Source: Spirochaetaceae bacterium
Lineage (GTDB): Bacteria; Spirochaetota; Spirochaetia; Treponematales; Treponemataceae
Direction of reading: 5' to 3'
Assembly: GCA_017623685.1 (NCBI GenBank)
Contig: JAGAOP010000009.1
Location: 1-46,866 of the forward strand
Length of the DNA: 46,866 bases
Within the stretch, counting starts at the first letter, position 1; each line of letters begins with the position of its first letter. The notes below the pieces were generated by a model. The model made no database searches. It worked only from the letters and a program-made list of their open reading frames with translations, and was not told where the DNA came from. A program made the translations under genes and the position numbers. Shown piece by piece: positions 25,121 through 34,777 of the stretch.

Positions 25121-27873
25121 AGACTTGCTGGTGGAAAGTTAATAAGGTATTCTTCCATAACCTTTGAAAATTCTACAACTGTAGCTTTGTTTATAATTTC
25201 AAAATCTTTTAAATATTGAATTTGGGAACCTGTTTCATTAATGCCTTTTGCAATCAATTCAGTTACAGCAATGTTACTAGAAATATCCGAAAGAATATTA
25301 AATTGCCACTTTGTCTTTATTCCCACAATAATATCCTCTCCTTTTTGACTTAAAATATCTTCTGCTAATTGGGTTGCTGTTCTTTTTAGTACTGCATCAA
25401 TATCTAAAAGTCTTGGAACAGATAAAATTTGTAATCCTCCAAAGGGGGATTTGATAGAAGCAATTTTAGTTTTAACTTCTAATCCTGTTGCCTTTTCGAT
25501 TCTCTGTTCCATTTCAAAGAGCAAAGAATTGTACAAAGGTAATTCATCTATATTGTTAGGGGCGTTACTGTAATAATGAACAGGATCGTTAAATTCAGTT
25601 GTGGGAATTAGTTTAGCAGGACGTTCTCCAGCTAATTCTGCAGGAATATCCGTTGTGAATACCCGATACAAAGAAATGTATTTTTTTATTTCTGGTACAC
25701 TAATAGTTGATTTTTCCGCTATTTCATTTTTTGTTGTGATTTTTATTTTAGGATGTTTTTGCAAAATACCAAAATTTTCTTCTGCTGCCTTTGTTACGGA
25801 TTCAAAATCTTGGGAAGTTGCAACAATTATCGTATATCTTGAAGCATCTAAAATGTGGGTATAGGCATTTTGTATATTTTCAAAGTTTAAATTTGCCAAA
25901 AGTGGTGTTTTCAAATTATAAAGTTTTTTATTTTTTGGATAAATTCTCTGCATAAAATTGCAATAGATTTGAAAAGAAGTATCTGCTGCAAGAAATTTAT
26001 ATTCCCTTTGCATATTGAAAACAGTTTCATCTGCAATAGAAGGCGTTACATCTCCAAAGACAATGCTACCAATTGCGGCTTGAAGGCAACGATAAATATC
26101 TTGGCTATGGCATTTTATTGTTATTGAACCAGAATTTATTCCTGTTTCGCAAGTTATTTCCGGCATGTAAAAAATTGCATCAGAATTATAATATTCTTTC
26201 ATAACCATTAGCATATTTTCTGTTACAATTCTTAAAATAAGACTTTCCATGCCTCTTATTCCCAAAAATGATTTTTCTTCCCCACCTGATATTTCAAGAC
26301 GTATTGCAGATTCACTTTGTAAAGGGGAATGTTTATAAATTACAGGTATGCCGTTGGATAAGGTTTTAGACTTAAATAATTCTAATTGATTAGCTAGAAA
26401 ATTTTGTGTTGCATCAAAAGTTTTAGGTAGGTTTTCAGAAGGAATTTCAGAGGATGATTTTTCAATATTTGTTTCTGCAGAGGTGTTTTGTTTATTTTGA
26501 AAATCCGTATCCACTTCTTTTATTACGACAAAGTTTTCATTTTCGAACTGAAGGGAATTTTCTTCATAATTTTTGCTGTTCATTAAAACATAGCAATATG
26601 GTGTCTTTTCTAAACTGGTAAGGGCAATTTTTTTTATTTCATCTATACTAAATTCTTTTGTAAAAGGCAGCCCTGTTTCTCCAAAGTTTTTAGCAAGATT
26701 TTCCATGAATTTTTTTGAAGAATCAAATTCGCCTTTTTGTATTTCTAATCTCTTAATTGAATTTGGCAGATTTTCTGAATATAATTTATTCACTAAATAA
26801 CTTTTTATTGAATCTTTTATTTCATTGATTTGAAGTGCAAAATTTTCTGAAAGATTTGCTAAGCCTTGAACTACGAGCCGATAGTTTCCTAAAAATTTAT
26901 CTTTACTTGCAAAAATATAATGAGTAGATGAAATATGTTTCTCGATATTTGAAACAATGGTTTGTAATCCCTGATTTTCCTTTTCGGTAAGTAGTTGAAC
27001 AAGTAAATCTGTGGCTATAGCTTGTTCTTGTGGGGCATAATTTGTGTCGCAAGGAAATTGTATAATAATTTGGTTTAAGTCAGGTGAAAAATTATCAGAA
27101 ACTAATAAAAAATTATGTTGCAAATCTTTGTTTTTTATAAGAGAATTACTAGGGCTTTCTGTTTTTTTTCCTGTATATTGTCCAAAATATCGATTAATTA
27201 AGGATTCAATTTGGTAAATATCAAGGGCTCCGTGAATAAAAATAGCACAATTATCTGGTGTATAAAGTTTTTGATTTAATGCATAAAGTTCTTGTCTTAT
27301 TTGTGCCGTGCTTTTTTTTGATAGCTCATTATAAGAAATTCCAGGATAATGTTGCCTTTCATCAGAAGAGGTAATAGAAGTGGCTACCTTTTGGTTAATA
27401 AACAAAGTGCTTGTTTTTTCTAATGCCTGTATTTGAGTTAAATACTCCTCTTTTTCTTTTCGTAAGGTGGAATCAGAGAAAAAAGGCTTAAAACATTGTT
27501 CTCCAAAAGTACTTAAAGCTAATTCGGTTTTTTCAGGGTGAATTTTTATGCCATAGTAGGTTGCTACATCGTCATAATTTGCAAAAAAACTGGCACCGGA
27601 ATCCAGTAATTCTTGATTTTCTTTTTCTAAAGAAAAAAACATTTTTGTTCTGATAGGAATTAATCCAGGGAATTCCTCTGTTTGATGTGCAAGACCTGCT
27701 TTGATTACTAATTGAATATTTACAAAAGGTTCTGTGGAATCAGGTAGTACAAAAACAGATAGGTCGTTTTTTAATTTAAAAGTATATAGTTTTTCTTGGT
27801 AAGAATCTTGGGCAAAGATAATTTGGGTAAAGAAAAGAAATAAGGTTATAATTGTGCAGAAAAAACGCCCCAT
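25096..27873 (-). CDS. M16-like secreted protein without the zinc motif
   Basis: About 925 aa, with a signal peptide ending near IIFAQDS. The sequence has the repeated-half character of M16 (pitrilysin/processing peptidase) proteins, for example DNCAIFIHGALD in the N-terminal half. Where active members carry HxxEH after the AGxxH stretch, this protein reads PGLIPIRTKMFF with no HxxEH, so it is probably not a peptidase, or the active half is lost. Exported by its signal peptide, probably periplasmic. A promoter ends 6 nt before the ATG at 27873; an upstream TTG lies inside the -10 and is not used. Confidence 0.8.
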   Translation of the reverse strand: MGRFFCTIITLFLFFTQIIFAQDSYQEKLYTFKLKNDLSVFVLPDSTEPFVNIQLVIKAGLAHQTEEFPGLIPIRTKMFFSLEKENQELLDSGASFFANYDDVATYYGIKIHPEKTELALSTFGEQCFKPFFSDSTLRKEKEEYLTQIQALEKTSTLFINQKVATSITSSDERQHYPGISYNELSKKSTAQIRQELYALNQKLYTPDNCAIFIHGALDIYQIESLINRYFGQYTGKKTESPSNSLIKNKDLQHNFLLVSDNFSPDLNQIIIQFPCDTNYAPQEQAIATDLLVQLLTEKENQGLQTIVSNIEKHISSTHYIFASKDKFLGNYRLVVQGLANLSENFALQINEIKDSIKSYLVNKLYSENLPNSIKRLEIQKGEFDSSKKFMENLAKNFGETGLPFTKEFSIDEIKKIALTSLEKTPYCYVLMNSKNYEENSLQFENENFVVIKEVDTDFQNKQNTSAETNIEKSSSEIPSENLPKTFDATQNFLANQLELFKSKTLSNGIPVIYKHSPLQSESAIRLEISGGEEKSFLGIRGMESLILRIVTENMLMVMKEYYNSDAIFYMPEITCETGINSGSITIKCHSQDIYRCLQAAIGSIVFGDVTPSIADETVFNMQREYKFLAADTSFQIYCNFMQRIYPKNKKLYNLKTPLLANLNFENIQNAYTHILDASRYTIIVATSQDFESVTKAAEENFGILQKHPKIKITTKNEIAEKSTISVPEIKKYISLYRVFTTDIPAELAGERPAKLIPTTEFNDPVHYYSNAPNNIDELPLYNSLLFEMEQRIEKATGLEVKTKIASIKSPFGGLQILSVPRLLDIDAVLKRTATQLAEDILSQKGEDIIVGIKTKWQFNILSDISSNIAVTELIAKGINETGSQIQYLKDFEIINKATVVEFSKVMEEYLINFPPASLYSESRLK

Positions 27874-27879
27874 AAATGT

Positions 27880-27908
27880 ATTATACAATAGGATTAAATA
27901 AGTGTCAT
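27880..27908 (-). promoter_or_regulatory. Promoter of the M16-like gene, leaderless geometry
   Basis: ATGACA (27908-27903), 17-bp spacer, TATAAT (27885-27880), 6 nt, ATG at 27873. Confidence 0.75.
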
Positions 27909-27968
27909 GGGGTAAAGCTTTTATAAAATTTACTTTTCAAAAAAATTTTCGAACCTTTGTTATCGATA

Positions 27969-27997
27969 TTGAAACCATTCATTAAAACTGATACAAT
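27969..27997 (+). promoter_or_regulatory. Promoter of the smc operon
   Basis: TTGAAA (27969-27974), 17-bp spacer, TACAAT (27992-27997). The leader of about 25 nt contains AGGGG (28020-28024) before the GTG start at 28030. Confidence 0.6.
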
Positions 27998-28029
27998 GTC
28001 AAAAATATTTATTTATTCTAGGGGTTTTT

Positions 28030-30960
28030 GTGTTCCTTAAAAGTCTTGAAATTTTTGGATTCAAATCTTTCGTTGATCGTACTCGCATAGAATTTTCAGA
28101 GGGAATTACTGCTCTTTTAGGTCCTAACGGTTGTGGCAAAAGCAATGTTGTTGATGCTGTAAAGTGGGTTCTAGGGGAGCAAAGTGCAAAGAATATGCGT
28201 GCAGAAAAAATGGAAGACGTAATATTCAATGGTACAGAAACTAGAAAACCTCTAAATGTTGCAGAAGTAACCCTTACAATAGCAAACGAAAATGGGCTTT
28301 TGCCTTTAGACGTAAGTGAAATTACAATTAAGCGACGTTTATATCGCTCTGGAGAAAGTGAGTATTATATAAATAATACGGCGGTGAAACTAAAAAATGT
28401 CCGTGAATTATTTTGGGATACTGGTGTAGGAAAGGCTGCATATTCTGTTATGGAACAGGGTAAAATCGACCAAATCCTCTCTAGTAAACCAGAAGACCGC
28501 CGTTACCTTTTTGAAGAAGCCGCTGGAATTACTAGATTTAAAGCAAAGAGGGCAGAAGCTGAACGAAAACTTGAACGCACAGAAGAAAATATGCGACAAG
28601 TTGAAGGTATTATGGGAGAAGTAAAGCGATCTTATGATACACTTAAGGTTCAGGCGGAAAAAGCTGTAAAATGCAGAAGCTTACGTGAAGAAATTTTTAA
28701 TTATGAATTAGATATTCAGCTTCTTAAGCTTAAAAGTTTTACAGTGGATAGGGATAGGCGAGCAAATGAACTAAAAAAGGTAGAAACACTTCGAGATGAA
28801 GCTAAAGCCGAAATTGATGCAATAAATGCTTCTTTGGTAGAAAATATGGAAGAGGTAAATGCCATGGAACTTCGTTTTGTGGCTTTGCAAAAAGAAATTT
28901 ATGGTTTAGCGGTAGAAAAAAACGAAAAAGATAAACAGGCAAAACAACTAAACCAGCGGCATACAGAAATTAAGCAAAAATTAGGTGTGCTTGAAAGTCG
29001 TAAAGAAATGCAAGAAGAACGAATCGAGGTTTTGCGAGAAGATATCGACACCCAGGAAGCCAGTTTACATCAAAACCGTCGTCGTATAGATGAAATCTCT
29101 ACAAATATTGATTCTTTTGAAGATAATATCACTTTAGCAGGAACTCAAATAACAGAAAACGATAGAAAGGCCGCAGATTACGAAGCTCAGATTTTAGATG
29201 TGGATAATCAACGGGCAAATTTGCAAAAGGATTTAGAATCTATAACTGAAGATATTGTAACAGAATTAGACTTGCGTCTAAAAGATGCAGGATATTCTTC
29301 TTCAAATTGTGCAGCAGCCAAAGAAAAAGTTGATTCTCTTTTGGGAAAAATTAATGCGATGGCAGTGGGTAAAAAAAATATTTTCACTGATTTTATTGCA
29401 ATTAATGGACCAACAGAAGGTGATATTACCAAATTTGCTCAAAGTGCTGTTCAATTTTTTTCTGAATTAGAAGAACTATCCAATCAGTTAAATCAGGCAA
29501 TATCTGAATATGTTGCTGCTTCCCCTCAGTTTATTGATGATTTTCTTGCACCAGAAGGTATCATAACCCAAAAACGAAGTATTGACCGAAAAATAGGGGA
29601 CTTAGTTCAACGGGTTGCTGATTTTAGAGAAAAAATTGCTTCGCTAAAAAGTGAAAATTCACAGTTGGTAATTAAAATTGATGAATATCGTTCTACTCTA
29701 GAAGATTTGCGTATTCAAAAAGCACAGATGCAAGCTCAAATTCAAGCTGCAGAAGAACAAATTCGTATTTTACGTCGAGATTTAGCTTCTCAGGAAAATA
29801 CTCTTCGTGACTTGGAAAATGAAATTTACACTGAAAACAAACGTTTTGAAGAATTACATCAGCAAGTATTAGAAATCGAAGGCGAAATTGCTACTATCGA
29901 GCATAAGGGTTTTGCCCTTACTTCTGAATTGGAAACCCTAGAAAAAGATATTTCTAATCGCAATAGTGATGTGTCTGGGAAAAAAGAATCGGTAAAACAA
30001 AAAACTGCCGATATGGCAAAATATCAAGTTCAGTTAGAAAAATACACTTTAGAGCTTGCCACCAACGAAACTGAAATAAAAAACTTAAAAGAAAATTTCC
30101 GTGACACTCATTCTAGGGATTTGATGGAATTTGAAGAGCGGATGTTTATTATAACAACTCCTTCGGCAGAATTACGGGAAAAGTTGTTAGCTTCTCGTCA
30201 AGCAATGAAAGACTTGGGAAATGTAAATCTATCTGCTCCAGAAGAATTTCAAGAAGCAAAGGAACGTTACGATTTTCTTTCTAGCCAGATTGCCGATTTG
30301 CAAAAGGCGAAGGACGACCTTCAACGTATTACTGAAGAAATTCGTGCTGAATCCACAGAGCTTTTTTTGGCAACCTATAATAAAATTAAGCGAAATTTTC
30401 ACAATATGTTCCGTAGGCTTTTTGGTGGTGGTCGTGCAGAGCTAAAACTTTTAAATCCAAATAATGTTTTGGAATCAGGTATTGATATATTTGCTCAACC
30501 TCCAGGAAAAAAATTAGAGAATATTGCATTGCTTTCTGGTGGTGAAAAAACAATGACAGCAGTTTCGTTGTTATTTGCAACTTATATGGTTAGACCTTCT
30601 CCATTTTGTTTGTTAGACGAAATAGATGCTGCTCTTGATGAACAAAATGTTACTAGATTTATTCATACCTTAAGAGATTTTGCAAATGTTAGCCAATACA
30701 TTGTTATTACCCACAATAAAAAGACTGTATCTGGTGCTGGAACAATGTTAGGTGTAACGATGGAAGAATCTGGTGTAAGTAAGGTTATTACTATTCGCCT
30801 TGAAAATGAAGGTGCAAAAAATATATCACAAGATACAGTTTTAGATATTGAACCTTTTGTTGAAGAAGATGTTCCTCCTGAAACTGATGTTTATATTCCT
30901 CCAAGACCACCAAAGCGAAACAAAAATAATGTTTCAACAGAGGAAAAAGTGAATGGCTAA
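28030..30960 (+). CDS. smc: Chromosome segregation protein SMC, short form
   Basis: ABC-type ATPase organising the chromosome, 976 aa against roughly 1150-1200 for typical bacterial SMC. Walker A GPNGCGKS (31-38), long coiled coil, a central non-coiled stretch (about 415-530), second coil, signature LSGGEK (835-840), Walker B LLDEIDAALD (D863, E864). The central stretch does not show the glycine-rich hinge sequence I expect. GTG start with AGGGG. The C-terminal tail after the head is proline-rich. Followed by two cotranscribed envelope genes; no scpA or scpB here. Confidence 0.93.
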   Translation: MFLKSLEIFGFKSFVDRTRIEFSEGITALLGPNGCGKSNVVDAVKWVLGEQSAKNMRAEKMEDVIFNGTETRKPLNVAEVTLTIANENGLLPLDVSEITIKRRLYRSGESEYYINNTAVKLKNVRELFWDTGVGKAAYSVMEQGKIDQILSSKPEDRRYLFEEAAGITRFKAKRAEAERKLERTEENMRQVEGIMGEVKRSYDTLKVQAEKAVKCRSLREEIFNYELDIQLLKLKSFTVDRDRRANELKKVETLRDEAKAEIDAINASLVENMEEVNAMELRFVALQKEIYGLAVEKNEKDKQAKQLNQRHTEIKQKLGVLESRKEMQEERIEVLREDIDTQEASLHQNRRRIDEISTNIDSFEDNITLAGTQITENDRKAADYEAQILDVDNQRANLQKDLESITEDIVTELDLRLKDAGYSSSNCAAAKEKVDSLLGKINAMAVGKKNIFTDFIAINGPTEGDITKFAQSAVQFFSELEELSNQLNQAISEYVAASPQFIDDFLAPEGIITQKRSIDRKIGDLVQRVADFREKIASLKSENSQLVIKIDEYRSTLEDLRIQKAQMQAQIQAAEEQIRILRRDLASQENTLRDLENEIYTENKRFEELHQQVLEIEGEIATIEHKGFALTSELETLEKDISNRNSDVSGKKESVKQKTADMAKYQVQLEKYTLELATNETEIKNLKENFRDTHSRDLMEFEERMFIITTPSAELREKLLASRQAMKDLGNVNLSAPEEFQEAKERYDFLSSQIADLQKAKDDLQRITEEIRAESTELFLATYNKIKRNFHNMFRRLFGGGRAELKLLNPNNVLESGIDIFAQPPGKKLENIALLSGGEKTMTAVSLLFATYMVRPSPFCLLDEIDAALDEQNVTRFIHTLRDFANVSQYIVITHNKKTVSGAGTMLGVTMEESGVSKVITIRLENEGAKNISQDTVLDIEPFVEEDVPPETDVYIPPRPPKRNKNNVSTEEKVNG

Positions 30961-31291
30961 GATTGATGTTCATAAATTGATGAAACTAGGGCTTGCTTCT
31001 CTTTTATTTTTCTTTTTAGCAGCTTTGGTTATTGTCATTATTAAAACATCATCTTCCAACGAAAAAAAAATGGTTTTAGATATTACAAGGGAGTTTACTC
31101 TATATCAGCCATTGTTGCCCCCAGAAGTTTTTACAATGCCAGATGATTATTATCTTGTTAGACCAAGAAACTACCAGTGGTCTAATGAGGATGTTAAACG
31201 TTGGTTTACTGAACCAGATGGACAGTTGCTAAAGGAACTTCATTCTGCTAACGATAATATGATTAGCAATATACTGGAGGCTGCACCTTGA
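30953..31291 (+). CDS. Small single-pass membrane protein, unknown function
   Basis: 112 aa. One membrane helix (about 13-31), then a short extracytoplasmic domain containing FTMPDDYYLVRPRNYQW. No family recognised. It overlaps the smc end by 8 nt (GAGG ahead of its ATG) and the next lipoprotein gene by 4 nt, so it is coupled to both. The position between smc and a TPR lipoprotein suggests an envelope role with the lipoprotein rather than chromosome work. Confidence 0.82.
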   Translation: MAKIDVHKLMKLGLASLLFFFLAALVIVIIKTSSSNEKKMVLDITREFTLYQPLLPPEVFTMPDDYYLVRPRNYQWSNEDVKRWFTEPDGQLLKELHSANDNMISNILEAAP

Positions 31292-33333
31292 AAAAGCTGT
31301 TACTAATTAGTTTTACAATTTTTCTTGTAAGTATATTCGTTTCTTGTCTTTCTACTTCGGAAAGCACTGCAGCAAATGAAACAAAAGTTGTAGATTCCAC
31401 TTTGCAAGATTCCCAAGAAGAAGTTTTAGATCCAATAGCAGATATTTTAGAAAATACCGAAATAGATACCCTTGAAACCTTAGAGGAAACTCCTAAATTA
31501 GAAAAAGAAACATATCATGATGGTGAAATTCCTGTTCATTCCAATGATTTATCTTTAGAAGAAGCCCAAAGGCTTTTTGGAAAAGGAGAAAAATTGGATT
31601 CTCCTTCAAAAGAAATAAAAAATAATGCTACTCAGAAACAAGATATTTCTCAAAATAATCATAATGGTCAAGTTTTTTCTCCAAAAGATACCCATGTTAA
31701 GTCTTCTGGAAAGGACAGCATGAGTGTAAAAGGTTCTTTAGGTTCAGGAGCAACCAAAAAAGAGGCTACAAAAACAAGTGAACCTGTAGAAGAAGAAAGA
31801 GAGGCTACAAAAACAAGTGAACCTGTAGAAGAAAAAATAGAGGTTACAAAAACAAGTGAACCTGTAGAAGAAGAAATAGAGGCTACAAAAACAAGTGAAC
31901 CTGTAGAAGAAGAAATAGAGGTTACAAAAACAAGTGAGCCTGTAGAAGAAGAAAGAGAAGTTACAAAAACAAGTGAACCTGTAAAAGAAGAAATAGAGGC
32001 TACAAAAACAAGTGAACCTGTAGAAGAAGAAAGAGAGGTTACAAAAACAAGTGAACTTGTAGAAGAAGAAATAAAGGCTACAAAAACAAGTGAACCTGTA
32101 GAAGAAGAAATAAAGGCTACAAAAACAAGTGAACCTGTAAAAGAAGAAAAAGAGGCTACAAAAACAAGTGAACCTGTAGAAGAAGAAAGAGAGGTTACAA
32201 AAACAAGTGAACTTGTAGAAGAAGAAACAGAAATTGAAGAAATAGATCAGGTTGCAAATGTTCCTCCCCAGGTTCCAATTTCCCGTACAGTAACTATGGA
32301 TAACAGACAGTTTCTTGATATAGTGTATCCTGGATCAGGTTGGATTTATATGGGTGAAGTTCCTTCTAATACAGAATTATTAACATATTTTGGTCGCAAA
32401 CTTAATGATTCAGATACAGTTTTTACTTTGAGATCTGTATCTCCAGGAACAACAATTCTACATTTTTATAAACAAGATATATTATCCGCTTCATATATTG
32501 ATGACTATATCGAAGTTACAATTACTGATGTGGTTTCAAAATCAGGTGCTAGGGTTTTAGCTCCTTCTTATTCAGAAATTGTTCCTGCTTATCAATATGA
32601 AATTCCTGACCCTGCGGAATTTGTTGTAGAAGAAGAAATTGAAGTTGAACAAGAAGTTTTATCAGAAGAAGAAAAACTTTTATCTGATAGTTCAACTTTT
32701 GCTGATAATTCACCAAAAAATCAGCAAGTAGAAACCTCTTCTAGCGAAAAATCTATACAAAACGAAGATACTTCCATAACGGAAACAAAACCAACTCAAG
32801 AAAATTCAGTTTTACAGCCTAGTAATCAAGATAATCTTTTTGCCGAAGCTCCTATAATATCCTATGTTGAAGATACAGATCCTTCAGAAACTGTAATTCA
32901 GGATGCAACACAAAATCAAGATATTTTTTATGATACGGATAATTCAGTTCCCAGTGAATCTGATGATTTATTTGAAAGTTTAATTTCTATTTCTCCTTCA
33001 AATAATCAAGTTTCTCAAGGCGAGGTATTAGAAGGGGATGCTTTAGGAACTGCTTTATCATTGCTTGAACAAGCTAAACTTGCATATAACCACAATGAAT
33101 ATAAAAAAGCAGCAGATTTATTGGAACAGTTTTTCTTAGTTGCAGATTCAAAAATTGATGAAGCCTTATATTTGAAAGGCCAAGTGTATGAAGCAAAATC
33201 TGAAATTCAAAATATTCGTACAGCATTAAGTGCTTATAAGCAACTTGTAAATCAATTTCCACAAAGTTCTTATTGGCAACTTGCAAAAAATAAAGAAACT
33301 TATCTAAATCGCTTTTATTTTGACATAAGATAA
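31288..33333 (+). CDS. Repeat-rich TPR lipoprotein
   Basis: 681 aa. Lipoprotein signal with lipobox FVSC (C20). After an acidic region come twelve 13-residue repeats with consensus E(V/A)TKTSEPVEEEI, a beta-rich domain (VPISRTVTMDNRQF..., about 335-420), another acidic Ser/Glu-rich stretch, and a C-terminal TPR-like segment (LLEQAKLAYNHNEYKKAADLLEQ, then YKQLVNQFPQSSYWQLA) reminiscent of BamD/YbgF repeats. The highly charged repeat block probably forms an extended spacer. TTG start overlapping the upstream stop (TTGA) with GGAGG before it. Confidence 0.88.
   Translation: MKKLLLISFTIFLVSIFVSCLSTSESTAANETKVVDSTLQDSQEEVLDPIADILENTEIDTLETLEETPKLEKETYHDGEIPVHSNDLSLEEAQRLFGKGEKLDSPSKEIKNNATQKQDISQNNHNGQVFSPKDTHVKSSGKDSMSVKGSLGSGATKKEATKTSEPVEEEREATKTSEPVEEKIEVTKTSEPVEEEIEATKTSEPVEEEIEVTKTSEPVEEEREVTKTSEPVKEEIEATKTSEPVEEEREVTKTSELVEEEIKATKTSEPVEEEIKATKTSEPVKEEKEATKTSEPVEEEREVTKTSELVEEETEIEEIDQVANVPPQVPISRTVTMDNRQFLDIVYPGSGWIYMGEVPSNTELLTYFGRKLNDSDTVFTLRSVSPGTTILHFYKQDILSASYIDDYIEVTITDVVSKSGARVLAPSYSEIVPAYQYEIPDPAEFVVEEEIEVEQEVLSEEEKLLSDSSTFADNSPKNQQVETSSSEKSIQNEDTSITETKPTQENSVLQPSNQDNLFAEAPIISYVEDTDPSETVIQDATQNQDIFYDTDNSVPSESDDLFESLISISPSNNQVSQGEVLEGDALGTALSLLEQAKLAYNHNEYKKAADLLEQFFLVADSKIDEALYLKGQVYEAKSEIQNIRTALSAYKQLVNQFPQSSYWQLAKNKETYLNRFYFDIR
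31762..32229 (+). repeat. Twelve in-frame 39-bp tandem repeats
   Basis: Twelve exact-length 39-bp units inside the lipoprotein gene; variation is mainly GTT/GCT (Val/Ala), CCT/CTT (Pro/Leu) and AGA/ATA near the unit end. Multiples of 39 keep the frame, so copy number can change without breaking the gene. Confidence 0.95.
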
Positions 33334-33362
33334 TTGACGTAAAACCTTAGTTTTGTTACAAT
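33334..33362 (+). promoter_or_regulatory. Promoter of lysC
   Basis: TTGACG (33334-33339), 17-bp spacer, TACAAT (33357-33362). The -35 begins right after the stop codon of the upstream lipoprotein gene. Confidence 0.78.
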
Positions 33363-33448
33363 GCAGCCACCATTTTTTGGACGGATATAATTTTCTTTGG
33401 TAACGCTTTAGCTTTTTTGCTAAATGTGGTGCTTAAAAGGAGGTTTAT
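33363..33448 (+). promoter_or_regulatory. Structured leader of lysC
   Basis: About 80 nt of leader. A hairpin with a 6-bp stem (33407-33412 with 33419-33424, loop T6) sits inside a long-range pairing of 33365-33372 with 33427-33433 (one bulge), just ahead of the Shine-Dalgarno AAGGAGG. Too short for a standard lysine riboswitch and no other motif recognised. Confidence 0.45.
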
Positions 33449-34777
33449 ATGATTGTGATGAAGTTCGGAGGTTCTTCCGTAGCTAATGGTGAACGCATTA
33501 AACATGTTGCTTCAATAATCCAATCTTATTCTGGACAAAAACCCTTAGTTGTTTTGTCCGCCATGGGTGATACCACAGATCATTTACTGGAAGCAGCTGA
33601 AAAGGCAGTAAATGGCGTGGTCGATGTTGCAAATATTGAAACTTTGCACAAAAAAACGACTGAAGAATTAGGTATTTCTTTTGATTCAGTTGAGTGTCTT
33701 TTAGGTGAGCTTAAAACCTTGCTTACCGGTATTTCCATGCTAAAAGAATTAACAAAGCGTACTCGTGATTACCTTGTTTCCTTTGGGGAACGTCTATCTG
33801 TGCGAATGATGTCTTCCTATTTGAATCAACAAGGTGTAGAGGCAAAATTTTACGATGCTTGGGACGCAGGTTTTATTTCTGATTCTAATTTTATGTCAGC
33901 AGAATTATTAGAAGAAGTGTGGGAAAATATTCCTAAAGCCTTTTCTGATTATAAGTCTGATATTCAAAAGGCTATTCCCATTGTTACCGGTTTTATCGCA
34001 AAAGACAAAAACGGTTATATTACGACCTTGGGTAGAGGTGGTAGTGATTTAACTGCCACAATGCTAGGGGCCGCCTTAGGTGTAGAAGAGGTTCAAACTT
34101 GGAAAGATGTGGATGGTATATTAACAACTGATCCTAGAATTGTATCAAAGGCTCGTACTGTTCCTGAAGTAACCTACGAAGAGGCTTCAGAATTGGCATA
34201 TTTTGGGGCTCAAGTTTTACATCCTAGATCTATGGTTCCTTGCAGAAGAACTGGAACTCCTGTTCGAGTGAAGAATTCCTATAATTTAGATTTTCCTGGC
34301 TCAATAATTGTTGAAAAACACGCTTCCGAAGTTGATGCTGTTCGGGCTATTACTGCGGTAAAACATGTAACCCTTATCGATATTGTTTCAACTAGAATGA
34401 TGGGAGCTTCTGGTTTTTTAGCTCATATTTTCAATCAATTTCTAAAATGGAACATTAGTATCGATGTAATCGCTACTAGTGAAGTTTCTGTTTCAGTTAC
34501 TGTAAATACAAAAAATTGTTTAGATGGACTTTTGCAAGATATTCAACGAGTTGCTGCCACAGATTGTAAAACAGGTAAAGCAATTGTTACTGTGATTTGT
34601 GATACAGCCCGTTCTAGTTCAATTATTGCAGATGGGTTTTCAGCTTTAGCAAAACAAAATATTAATGTTCAAATGATTAGTAAAGGTGCTTCAAAGGTAA
34701 ATATCAGTATGATTTGTGATGATTTAGAAGCTGATACTGTTGTAAAAACTTTGCACCAAGCATATTTTGAAAACTAA
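33449..34777 (+). CDS. lysC: Aspartate kinase
   Basis: First enzyme of the aspartate pathway to lysine, threonine and methionine; 442 aa. KFGGSS at the N-terminus, SFGERLS, TTLGRGGSDLTA and WKDVDGILTTDPR are the kinase motifs; two ACT domains follow (about 305-440), so feedback control is likely. Strong AAGGAGG ribosome site. An ATG three codons in is a possible alternative. Its TAA stop overlaps the stop of convergent rsmA. Separate promoter and structured leader suggest its own control. Confidence 0.95.
   Translation: MIVMKFGGSSVANGERIKHVASIIQSYSGQKPLVVLSAMGDTTDHLLEAAEKAVNGVVDVANIETLHKKTTEELGISFDSVECLLGELKTLLTGISMLKELTKRTRDYLVSFGERLSVRMMSSYLNQQGVEAKFYDAWDAGFISDSNFMSAELLEEVWENIPKAFSDYKSDIQKAIPIVTGFIAKDKNGYITTLGRGGSDLTATMLGAALGVEEVQTWKDVDGILTTDPRIVSKARTVPEVTYEEASELAYFGAQVLHPRSMVPCRRTGTPVRVKNSYNLDFPGSIIVEKHASEVDAVRAITAVKHVTLIDIVSTRMMGASGFLAHIFNQFLKWNISIDVIATSEVSVSVTVNTKNCLDGLLQDIQRVAATDCKTGKAIVTVICDTARSSSIIADGFSALAKQNINVQMISKGASKVNISMICDDLEADTVVKTLHQAYFEN

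Noticed and set aside
33363..33448. Lysine riboswitch before lysC
   Set aside because: The leader is about 80 nt, roughly half the size needed, and lacks the known multi-helix core.
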